A stretch of 64,000 bases of DNA from Burkholderia sp052045245 (GTDB lineage Bacteria; Pseudomonadota; Gammaproteobacteria; Burkholderiales; Burkholderiaceae): the NCBI RefSeq assembly GCF_052045245.1, contig NZ_JBQEON010000024.1, positions 56,118 to 120,117 on the forward strand. Direction: 5' to 3'. Below, one piece after another: positions 16,902-23,995 of this stretch. The position numbers and the translations under genes were made by a program. How positions within the stretch are numbered: the first letter of the stretch is position 1; every line of letters starts with the position of its first letter. The notes beneath the pieces were generated by a model. It was not told the origin of the DNA. It worked only from the letters and a program-made list of their open reading frames with translations, and did no database searches.

Positions 16902-17780
16902 TCAGCCTTCCTTCAGCACGAGCGCGCGCGCATACAGCGCGTTGCGCGATGCGCCCGTCAGCGCGGCCGCGAGCTTCGCCGCGCTTTTCACCGGCACTTC
17001 TTCCAGCAGCAGCTTGAGCAGCGCGTCGTGCGCGGTGTCGTCGGCCTCGCCGGCGTCGGCCGGCGCACCTTCGACGACCAGCACGAACTCGCCGCGCTGA
17101 CGATTCGCATCGCCGTCGAGCCAGGTCTGTCCTTCGGCCAGGGTGCCCTGGAACAGCTGCTCGTGTAGTTTGGTGAGCTCGCGCGCGATCAGCAGCCGGC
17201 GCGCGGGACCGAACGCGTCGGCCAGCGCGGCGACGGTTTCGGCGATCCGGTGCGGCGCTTCGTAGAACACCAGCGCGTACGGGTGCTGCACGAGCGCCTG
17301 GAGCGCACTCGCGCGCTGCTTCGGCTTCGGCGGCAGGAAGCCCGCGAACGTGAAGGCGCCGGCCCAGTCGCCGGCCACGCTCAGCGCGGTCACCGCCGCG
17401 CTCGCGCCCGGCAGCGGAATCACCGCGAAGCCGGCCGCGCGCACGGTGTCGACGAGCCGCGCGCCGGGGTCCGAGATGCCCGGCGTGCCGGCATCCGACA
17501 CGTATGCGACGCGTTCGCCGGCGCGCAGCAGCTCGATCACGCGCAGCGCGGCTTCGCGTTCGTTGTGCTCATGCACCGCGACGAGCGGTTTCGAGATCCC
17601 GTAGCGGGCCAGCAGCTGGCCCGTGTTGCGGGTGTCTTCGGCCGCGATGCGGTCGGCGAGGCCGAGCACGTGCAGCGCGCGCAGCGTGATGTCGGCGGTG
17701 TTGCCGATTGGCGTGGCGACCACGTAGAGGGCGGCGGCCGGGTAGTGCTGCGTTTGCGCGAGTTCGAGGAGGGCAGTCAT
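16902..17780 (-). CDS. rsmI: 16S rRNA (cytidine1402-2'-O)-methyltransferase
   Basis: A 292-residue SAM-dependent methyltransferase of the tetrapyrrole-methylase fold, modifying C1402 in the ribosomal P site. Signatures: LYVVATPIGNTADITLRAL at residues 18-36, AAEDTRNTGQLL, YVSDAGTPGISDPG near 100, PLPGASAAVTAL and FYEAPHRI. Length matches RsmI (about 290). Its ATG (17780-17778) shares the CATG tetranucleotide with an ATG of the divergent yraN frame. This is the rsmI-yraN-diaA-dolP neighbourhood known from enterics, without lpoA, which lies between rsmI and yraN in E. coli. Confidence 0.95.
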   Translation of the reverse strand: MTALLELAQTQHYPAAALYVVATPIGNTADITLRALHVLGLADRIAAEDTRNTGQLLARYGISKPLVAVHEHNEREAALRVIELLRAGERVAYVSDAGTPGISDPGARLVDTVRAAGFAVIPLPGASAAVTALSVAGDWAGAFTFAGFLPPKPKQRASALQALVQHPYALVFYEAPHRIAETVAALADAFGPARRLLIARELTKLHEQLFQGTLAEGQTWLDGDANRQRGEFVLVVEGAPADAGEADDTAHDALLKLLLEEVPVKSAAKLAAALTGASRNALYARALVLKEG

Positions 17781-17826
17781 GGCAGGCAATGCGCGCAATC
17801 GCGGCGCAAGCGGAACAAGGACGGCA

Positions 17827-18255
17827 TTGTGCCACGCGGCGCCGGCCGCGCCGGGCGACGGGCGCGGTTTGCCGCCCGAGGGTGGCAACTTTTCCCGCGC
17901 GGCACGATCCAGATCGGTGGGCGCGACGTTCGAGCAGCGTGCGCGGCAATTCCTCGAGCGCCGCGGTCTCGCGTTCGTCGCGGCGAACGTGACGATGCGC
18001 GGCGGCGAGCTCGACCTCGTGATGCGCACCCCCGACGGCACGCTCGTGTTCGTCGAGGTGCGCGCACGCCGCAGCACCCGGCATGGTGGCGCGGCCGCGA
18101 GCATCGGCTGGCGCAAGCGCAGGCGTCTGGTCGCGGCGGCGCTCCAGTTCTGGGCGCGGCACGGCGCGGGTGCCGCGTGCCGCTTCGACGTCGTCGCGTT
18201 CGAGGCCGGCCGGCTCGAGTGGCTGCATGATGCATTTCGTGCCGACGATGCGTAG
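17827..18255 (+). CDS. UPF0102 / YraN family endonuclease-like protein
   Basis: This 142-residue protein has the YraN domain from about residue 33: FEQRARQFLERRGLAFVAAN, then RGGELDLVMR and VFVEVRAR, i.e. the E-x-D plus E-V-x-x-R core of restriction-endonuclease-like folds. Function is not established. Start choice is uncertain. TTG 17827 has AAGGA (17817-17821) and gives a protein like remembered Burkholderia relatives starting M-C-H-A. An in-frame ATG at 17779 with a perfect AGGAGG (17767-17772) would add 16 residues and overlap the rsmI start codon head to head. It is first in a likely run with diaA and dolP. Confidence 0.8.
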   Translation: MCHAAPAAPGDGRGLPPEGGNFSRAARSRSVGATFEQRARQFLERRGLAFVAANVTMRGGELDLVMRTPDGTLVFVEVRARRSTRHGGAAASIGWRKRRRLVAAALQFWARHGAGAACRFDVVAFEAGRLEWLHDAFRADDA

Positions 18256-18382
18256 CCGCGAGCTGTGACCAGATGTAAAGAGTTCTTGCCATACCCCCGG
18301 GGAGGGCGCCGGAGTGCGGTAAACTCGCCGCACCCATGACGTTGCGCGCGGTGTGTCCACGCGCCCAGTTCACCAGGAATCG

Positions 18383-18967
18383 ATGTCAGTCGAACGTATT
18401 CAGCAACATTTCCGCGACAGTGCCGCGCTTCACGCCGAAGCGGCCGACGCGCTGTCGCTGCCGATCGCAGCCGCGGTCGATGCGATGTTCGCCGCGCTGG
18501 CGAACGGCAACAAGATCGTCGCATGCGGCGACGGCCCGTCGGCCGCTGCCGCGCATTACCTCGCCGTGTCGCTCGTCGGCGGCTTCGAGCGCGAGCGTCC
18601 GGGCCTGCCCGCGATCGCGCTGGCCACCGATGCGTCGCAGGGCGGCCTCATGGGGGCATCCGCCGCCGATCAGCTGTTCGCGCAGCAGGTGCGCGTGCTC
18701 GGGCAGACCGGCGACATCCTGCTGGTGCTCGACGCGGGCGGCGCGTCGCCGCGCGTGCTGGCCGCGATCGACGAGGCGCACGAGCGCGAGATGACCGTCG
18801 TCGCGCTGACGGGCGGTGACGGCCATGCCGTCGCGGCCGCGCTGTCCGATACCGATATTCCGATCAGCGTGCCCGCCTCGCGCGCGGCGCGCGTCCACGA
18901 AGTCCATCTGCTGACCATCCACTGCCTGTGCGACGGCATCGACGCGATGCTGCTGGGTGAGGATTGA
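18383..18967 (+). CDS. SIS-domain protein, DiaA / phosphoheptose isomerase-like
   Basis: A 194-residue single SIS domain protein resembling DiaA and GmhA: KIVACGDGPSAAAAHYLAVSLVGGFERERPG near 45-75 and GDILLVLDAGGASPRVLAAI near 115. Context (yraN before, dolP after) is that of DiaA, a DnaA-binding tetramer that helps time replication initiation in E. coli. A sedoheptulose-phosphate isomerase role is less likely here because the GNGGS-type phosphate loop is altered to GDGPS. ATG 18383 has AGGA (18374-18377) 5 bases upstream; an in-frame start at 18353 lacks one. The gap to dolP is 17 bases, so they are cotranscribed. Confidence 0.82.
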   Translation: MSVERIQQHFRDSAALHAEAADALSLPIAAAVDAMFAALANGNKIVACGDGPSAAAAHYLAVSLVGGFERERPGLPAIALATDASQGGLMGASAADQLFAQQVRVLGQTGDILLVLDAGGASPRVLAAIDEAHEREMTVVALTGGDGHAVAAALSDTDIPISVPASRAARVHEVHLLTIHCLCDGIDAMLLGED

Positions 18968-18984
18968 ACGAAGGAGAGCCGTCG

Positions 18985-19788
18985 ATGAATCAAAGCCGCG
19001 TCAAACTCAAACAGACGCTCGTCAGAACCACGTTGCTCGCCGCGCTGACGGCGGGCCTCGCGATGTCGCTGCAGGGCTGCGTGCTCGGCGTGCTGGGTGC
19101 GGCGGCCGGCGGCGGCGCGCTGATCGCGACCGATCGCCGTACGCTCGGCGCGCAGACCGAGGATCGCGAGATCCAGGTCAAGGCGCTCACGCAGATCAAC
19201 AACGGGCTGCCGGATCAGTCGCACGTGAACGTGACGGTGTTCAACCGCCGCGTGCTGCTGACGGGCGAAGTGCCGAACGATGCGTCGAAGCAGCGCGCCG
19301 AGGAAATCGTGCGCGGCATCAACAACGTCAACGCGATCGTCAACGAGCTGTCGGTCGAGCCGGCATCGTCGCTGTCGTCGCGTGCGAACGACTCGTACCT
19401 CGAAGGACGCGTGAAATCCGAGTTCATCGCGACGAAGGGGATGTCGGCGAACTACTACAAGGTCGTCAGCGAGCGCGGCAACATCTACCTGATGGGCCTC
19501 GTGACGGTCGACGAAGGCAATCGCGGTGCCGATGCGGCAAGCCAGGTGCCGGGCGTCGAGAAGGTCGTGAAGGTGTTCCAGTACATCCAGCCGCAGGACG
19601 CACAGGCGCTGCAGGCTGCGTCGCCGAGCGCTGCGTCCGGCGCACCGGCCGCAGCCGCGCCCGCGGATTCGGCGACCGTCGGCGCGGTGCCCGATGCGTC
19701 GGTCCAGTCCACGCCGCTGCAACCGCCCGCGCCGATCTCGAATTCGTCGAGCGTGCACCCGGGCAACCCGAAGGCCACGCCGCAATGA
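18985..19788 (+). CDS. dolP: BON-domain outer membrane lipoprotein, DolP (YraP) family
   Basis: A 267-residue lipoprotein: signal peptide with lipobox LQGC (Cys32), Gly-rich start of the mature chain, then two BON domains (about residues 65-135, DREIQVKALTQINNGL...VNELSV, and 140-205, LEGRVKSEFIATKGM...VFQYIQP). An Ala/Pro/Ser-rich tail of about 60 residues follows and is absent from E. coli DolP. DolP binds anionic phospholipid at the division site and supports outer membrane integrity and BAM function. AAGGAG at 18970-18975 serves ATG 18985. Its stop overlaps the ATG of the cytochrome c gene (ATGA at 19785-19788), implying coupling. Confidence 0.9.
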   Translation: MNQSRVKLKQTLVRTTLLAALTAGLAMSLQGCVLGVLGAAAGGGALIATDRRTLGAQTEDREIQVKALTQINNGLPDQSHVNVTVFNRRVLLTGEVPNDASKQRAEEIVRGINNVNAIVNELSVEPASSLSSRANDSYLEGRVKSEFIATKGMSANYYKVVSERGNIYLMGLVTVDEGNRGADAASQVPGVEKVVKVFQYIQPQDAQALQAASPSAASGAPAAAAPADSATVGAVPDASVQSTPLQPPAPISNSSSVHPGNPKATPQ

Positions 19789-20128
19789 AACCGATGCAGA
19801 TCAAGATGAAGCAATGGATGGTGCAGGGCGCCGNGCCGCGGCGCTCGGCACGGCGCATGCGGATGTCGGCGACGGCCTGAAGGTCGCGCGCGGCAACGCA
19901 TGCATGGGCTGCCATGCGGTGGACCGCAAGCTCGTCGGCCCGTCGTTCAAGGACATCGCCGCCCGCTACAAGTCCGATCCGCAGGCCGTCGCGAAGCTGT
20001 CGAAGAAGGTGAAGGACGGCGGCTCCGGCGTGTGGGGCGCGATTCCGATGCCGGCGCACCCGCGCATGAGCGACGCGGATCTGCGTTCCGTGGTCGAATG
20101 GGTACTCGCCGGCGCACCGTCGAAGTGA
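19785..20128 (+). CDS. Small class I c-type cytochrome (reading frame broken by an ambiguous base)
   Basis: A periplasmic monohaem cytochrome of about 114 residues. The N-terminus (MKPMQIKMKQWMVQGA, from ATG 19785) is read in one frame, and the mature part (after GTAHA) continues in another. The switch happens at the undetermined base n at 19834. If one base is missing there, the two halves join into a normal signal peptide ending A-H-A and a mature chain starting D-V-G-D-G-L-K. Haem motif CMGCH and a Met ligand in IPMPAHPRMSD are present, as in cytochrome c-551/c-552. So the break is most likely a sequencing or assembly gap, not a mutation. The ATG overlaps the dolP stop, suggesting cotranscription. 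Confidence 0.85.
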
Positions 20129-20196
20129 CGCGTTCGGGGGTGACCCGAACCCCTATTGCCAAGCGCGGAAATGCCTGTGTATGATGGTTGTCTGTT

Positions 20197-20272
<76 letters not shown>

Positions 20273-20374
20273 ACGGAATCCGAAGGGCTCGGTCGCCATG
20301 AGACAGGAAGGGTAATTTTGCGCTAGTTGCAAAGATATGCTTCTGTTTACAAGGTGCAGCCTTATACTTCGCGT

Positions 20375-20408
20375 ACAAAGCCGGCCTCGAGCCGGCTTTG
20401 TTGTTTTT
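20375..20408 (+). terminator. Intrinsic terminator downstream of tRNA-Ala
   Basis: ACAAAGCCGGC (20375-20385), loop CTCGA, GCCGGCTTTGT (20391-20401), then TGTTTTT. Perfect 11-base arms. Confidence 0.92.
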
Positions 20409-20504
20409 GAGCGGTTTGCAATGACCCACTCGGGCCAAGTATTTGCTGGATCTGATGTGGAATCACGTCATCCGCCGTGGCTACGCTGGAGTCGAGTCGT
20501 TGTA

Positions 20505-20615
20505 TCAGTGGCAACCGCCGCCCAGCGCCTGCACGCAGTCCCGGAACGACTGGCAACCCGAGAGAGCCAACGTCCACGCCAGCAGCAGCACTATTCCCAT
20601 CCATTTTCTGACCAT
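20505..20615 (-). CDS. 36-residue predicted lipoprotein
   Basis: A very short gene: ATG 20615, TGA 20507-20505. The product starts MVRKWMGIVLLLAWTLALSG, a charged n-region and hydrophobic core ending in lipobox LSGC (Cys21), leaving a mature peptide of only 16 residues (C-Q-S-F-R-D-C then a Gly-rich C-H end) with two further Cys. AGGGAG (20628-20623) is spaced 7 bases from the ATG. It is the last gene of the vgrG-lipase-immunity-PAAR run, 63 bases after the PAAR stop. It resembles entericidin-like or lysis-protein-sized lipoproteins in length only. Function unknown; it could assist immunity or export, or be independent. Confidence 0.65.
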   Translation of the reverse strand: MVRKWMGIVLLLAWTLALSGCQSFRDCVQALGGGCH

Positions 20616-20678
20616 CACACGACTCCCTAGCTGAAAAGAACGACATTCGCTGTCGACAACGGCAACTCGCCGCCGACG

Positions 20679-20966
20679 CTACGCATCCACATACGACGCC
20701 TGCTGGGACGGCACCAGGCGTGGCGGCGGCGTACACAAGCAGACACACAGATCATCGCTCAGTGCCGCCTGCCGTCCATCGGGTCCGGTCGTGGAGACAC
20801 GCGGACCTTCGCACTGGATATGTCCCATGGCCTTGCAGACGGGACACCAGACCGGATCGGTCTCGTACGCCTGTTCGCGTCCGCCGAGCAGGTCGTGCGC
20901 GTCGCCGCCCTGGACGACCCCGCCGACCGTCGTCAGGTCACCTTTCACAATATCGTACCGGCGCAT
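20679..20966 (-). CDS. PAAR-domain T6SS spike tip protein
   Basis: A 95-residue PAAR protein, the cone that caps a VgrG trimer. The start RRYDIVKGDLTTVGGVVQGGD and the later GPRVSTTGPDGRQAALSDD are PAAR repeats. The middle carries a CPVC pair and the C-terminal part several Cys (about residues 49-52 and 78-83) that may bind the tip metal. No toxin extension is fused. The start at ATG 20966 is preferred over an upstream in-frame start at 21002, which would run into the immunity gene. It sits 13 bases after the immunity gene stop. Together with vgrG upstream it indicates a complete orphan spike module. Confidence 0.85.
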   Translation of the reverse strand: MRRYDIVKGDLTTVGGVVQGGDAHDLLGGREQAYETDPVWCPVCKAMGHIQCEGPRVSTTGPDGRQAALSDDLCVCLCTPPPRLVPSQQASYVDA

Positions 20967-20979
20967 CGTTCGGCTCCGG

Positions 20980-22020
20980 TCAGACCGCGCCCGGTCGCGC
21001 ACGCAGGCTGTTCACGAGCGTGTCCCACGTCTGCAGTGCCCCAGCCTCGTTGACCGGCGACGTGGCCTGGTCCGGCGGCAGGTCGTCGCGCGCCGGCGCA
21101 CCCAGTAGCAGTTCGACGGAGGTATGCGGTTGCGCCATCGTCGCTGGATTCCCCGGCGCGAGCAGGTAGAAGCGATACACTGTGACGTCGCCGTCCTTCA
21201 GCGCAAACAGCACTTCCTCGGCGGCCATGCCGGCCACTGTCCGCTTGCCCTGTCGCAGGATACGATAGCTGCCGGGCATGCGATCGAGTGTCGCACGCAA
21301 CGCGGACAGGCTGCTGGTGAGCGGCTGGGCTTGATCCTCTTCGATCGCATCACGCAACTTGATTACCAGCAGCGCCGGCCGGCCCGGCATCAGCGCGAAC
21401 GACTGGCTGACCTCTTCCGTGTAGGTCGACGGACCCGTGACGATGCCGCCATCGAAGCAGAAACCCGATTCCGTCGGCACGTTCCAGTTATCGCGCACCT
21501 TGATGCGGCGGTAGATGTCGTTATAGATGCTTTCGGCCTGGTCCAGCACATCCGGACCGATCATGCTCGTCGTATGGACGAGCGTGCGGTTGGCGAACAG
21601 ATAGCCTTCAGTGTCGAACGGTAATGTCGCCGCCTTCGCCACCGAGTCGTTGAAGACGAAAACCCGCGAATGTGGCACTGGAGAAAACGCTTTTTCCAGC
21701 CACGCATGCCCCGTCTTCTCCTTCAGATTGACGGGATTCACACGTTGCTTGGTGCGCAGTTCCGTCTCGCGCCCCTCGACCTTGGCGTTATATGTCTCCG
21801 CGGGCACGTTGTGCGTCGTGACGAGTTTTTCCCCGCGGTACTTGTAACTCTCATTCGAGATTTCGCTCGAAACGGGGCGATCGAACACGAGGCGACCTAT
21901 GCACCACGGACGTACTTTGGACAGCAGAGGATTGTTCATCGTTGGTTCCACGGAAAACGCAAGAGAGCAGGCACACAGGCCCGCAAGCAAAAAGAGTGTG
22001 CGAACGAAACGCGCCATCAT
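20980..22020 (-). CDS. Probable T6SS immunity lipoprotein (Tli4-like)
   Basis: A 346-residue secreted protein. The N-terminus has a basic start and hydrophobic core ending in a lipobox-like LCAC (Cys19), so a periplasmic lipoprotein is likely; an ordinary signal peptide is the alternative. The body has two parts, with a C-terminal domain (about 245-330, DRMPGSYRILRQGKRTVAGM, EVLFALKDGDVTVYRFYLLAPG) resembling the Tli4 family of immunity proteins to Tle4-type phospholipases. Periplasmic location fits protection against a lipase acting on membrane lipids. Its ATG (22020 or 22017) overlaps the lipase stop by 4 bases (ATGA), so effector and immunity are translationally coupled. Family call by eye, moderately sure. 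Confidence 0.75.
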   Translation of the reverse strand: MMARFVRTLFLLAGLCACSLAFSVEPTMNNPLLSKVRPWCIGRLVFDRPVSSEISNESYKYRGEKLVTTHNVPAETYNAKVEGRETELRTKQRVNPVNLKEKTGHAWLEKAFSPVPHSRVFVFNDSVAKAATLPFDTEGYLFANRTLVHTTSMIGPDVLDQAESIYNDIYRRIKVRDNWNVPTESGFCFDGGIVTGPSTYTEEVSQSFALMPGRPALLVIKLRDAIEEDQAQPLTSSLSALRATLDRMPGSYRILRQGKRTVAGMAAEEVLFALKDGDVTVYRFYLLAPGNPATMAQPHTSVELLLGAPARDDLPPDQATSPVNEAGALQTWDTLVNSLRARPGAV

Positions 22021-23963
22021 GCCCCTCCCGGCACATCGATGTCCTTCACGATCTGCACCACACTGTAGAGGAGCGCCCAGCGTGTCCAGGGATGCGCGTA
22101 ACTCTTCATATGCTCATACCCGGCCTGCACGAACGCCATCCGCACGCCATGGGCCGGATCACCCGGCACATCCGGCTTCAGGCCGCGCGCCTGCGCGTCC
22201 GCCGACCACGCTGGCACAGTGCCGTCCCCTCGAATAATGCCGGTCTTGCTCGCCACACGATCCCAGTCGGTTGTGGCGCTCACGTCAGGGATCTTGTTGG
22301 TCTTCTGCATCGTGAACGTGATGCTCAGATTGCGTTGCTGCAGCAGCACGCGGATCTCGCCCTTGCCTGAATCGTTCAGCAGCTTGGCCGCGCGGAGCTC
22401 GGATTCCTGCACATCGGCCGGCACGTCGCCGGTCCATATGGCATTGCCCCACGCCAGCAAGTTCTTCGTCAGCTCCCCTTGCTCGATGGTGGGATTGTCC
22501 TTGTTGGTAGCCTCGGTCGTCGTGCCGGACGCGGGAGATCGTGTGTCCAATCCCCCGTTGCCATACGCGACATACGTGTTGCCATGGTAATTGTTCGTCA
22601 ACTGGCTCTGCCGGTTAACCACCTTCTTCAAGGTGTCCTTGTAATGGTTGACCAGAACATTGGCGCCTTTCGCATCCCTGCCCAGTCGCTTTCTCACAAG
22701 GTTGGCCGGATCAAGTTGATCTTCCTTTGGCAGCAAACCGTACCAATCGGCATTGAGATACAGCTCGTTGTAGGCGTCACCATACTTCGGGAACTGCATG
22801 ACCGTCGTTCCGTCAGGTCGAGCGAAAATCCACCATGCTGCGCCGTTGTTATAGTCCGGCATCGGTGTCAACTCCATCGGCCCTGGTGCGTTCGCCATTA
22901 CCGCGATGAATTCGTCCGCATCGCGTCCGAGCAGGCTGCCGTTGACGAATCCATTCATGCCACCTTCGGGACCGCCGCCTGTCTTGTAACGCTTGGCCGC
23001 TAGCGGCGCCCCGGTGGCCGGCTGCGCGCCGTGAAATACCCCGTGGATCGAGCCTTCCGCGCCGTGGTTCAACACGGCAAAGCGAGCTACCAGACCACCC
23101 ATCGAATGCGTCAGGATAATGGCCTTGCCCGTATCGTTCTCGTTGCAGATCTCGGTGATGCCCATGAGCCGCGTCTTCTTCTTGGTCTGCGGATCGGGAC
23201 AATCGACACCCGTGACCACATCGCGCCCAGAATCGTCGTTCGACTGAAGCCAGTTGTAGCCAATTGCGTAGACACGGTAGCGGAACTTGACGAACCGCTT
23301 GAACTCCGGGGATTCCTCGGTGATCGCCTCGCCTTTTCCGTACGCCCCGTATTGCGTCGGCGCGGTGCCGAGCACCGGATGCAGCGTCCACGTCTTGCCC
23401 TTCGGATCGGGCTCGCACCAGGCACCTTGCAACTCGCCGCACAGCATGGGATTGTTTAATTGCTGCTCAAGCCACAGCAGCACGGGCTGATAGCTGGTAC
23501 GGTAGACCGAACCCCAGCCGCGCCGCCGCGCCTCCTTTTCGGTGATCGTCTTACCATCGCCCACGTTGATCGGCCCGAGCGGCGTCACCGACACATTGAG
23601 AGGATCGAAACGGGTCTCGCGCGACGACGCGCTTTGAAACCACCCGACGATGACCGACAACAATCCGCCGAGCATCGCACCGACCGTGTCCATGTTCGGC
23701 GCGAAGAAGGCCTCGTTGCCGGTGTCCGCGGTGACGATAGGCGAGCCCATGACGCCGGGAATGAAGATCACCGGGATGATGGGGCGCAGGTCATGCAACG
23801 TCTCCTTGGCTCGGGTATCGTCGGGCGGCGTCAGGGTGGCATGGGCGTAGGAGTCACCCCCTTCATCGGTATGCGATGCCAGACGGACGACGTCGTGCTC
23901 GGCCTCATCGTCGCCGAAATCCTGGCCCAGCGTGCCCGGGCTGTCAGGTTGATTTTCACTCAT
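22017..23963 (-). CDS. Probable T6SS lipase effector (alpha/beta-hydrolase, Tle family)
   Basis: A 648-residue alpha/beta-hydrolase. IIPVIFIPGVMGSPI at 62-76 is the oxyanion-side motif of LCAT/PGAP1-like lipases. The nucleophile elbow is THSMGGL with Ser287 (a GxSxG variant with Thr first), and GDGTVPAWS near residue 595 carries the likely Asp of the triad; His is probably in the following GYEHMKSY. No signal peptide, as expected for T6SS cargo. It lies 32 bases after vgrG and overlaps the immunity gene, the standard vgrG-effector-immunity layout. Assignment to Tle4 rests on the Tli4-like partner, not on the sequence itself. ATG 23963 has a poor ribosome site. GC and codon bias are visibly lower than in neighbouring core genes. 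Confidence 0.8.
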   Translation of the reverse strand: MSENQPDSPGTLGQDFGDDEAEHDVVRLASHTDEGGDSYAHATLTPPDDTRAKETLHDLRPIIPVIFIPGVMGSPIVTADTGNEAFFAPNMDTVGAMLGGLLSVIVGWFQSASSRETRFDPLNVSVTPLGPINVGDGKTITEKEARRRGWGSVYRTSYQPVLLWLEQQLNNPMLCGELQGAWCEPDPKGKTWTLHPVLGTAPTQYGAYGKGEAITEESPEFKRFVKFRYRVYAIGYNWLQSNDDSGRDVVTGVDCPDPQTKKKTRLMGITEICNENDTGKAIILTHSMGGLVARFAVLNHGAEGSIHGVFHGAQPATGAPLAAKRYKTGGGPEGGMNGFVNGSLLGRDADEFIAVMANAPGPMELTPMPDYNNGAAWWIFARPDGTTVMQFPKYGDAYNELYLNADWYGLLPKEDQLDPANLVRKRLGRDAKGANVLVNHYKDTLKKVVNRQSQLTNNYHGNTYVAYGNGGLDTRSPASGTTTEATNKDNPTIEQGELTKNLLAWGNAIWTGDVPADVQESELRAAKLLNDSGKGEIRVLLQQRNLSITFTMQKTNKIPDVSATTDWDRVASKTGIIRGDGTVPAWSADAQARGLKPDVPGDPAHGVRMAFVQAGYEHMKSYAHPWTRWALLYSVVQIVKDIDVPGGA

Positions 23964-23995
23964 GGATGTTCGCCGGTAGAGGTTGCGAGTGCTGC

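Noticed and set aside
19785..20128. Cytochrome c as a pseudogene
   Set aside because: The only defect coincides with an undetermined base; all functional motifs are intact.
20362..20748. A 128-codon minus-strand frame next to the small lipoprotein
   Set aside because: It lacks a signal or domain and overlaps the better supported 36-residue lipoprotein, PAAR 3' end and a terminator.
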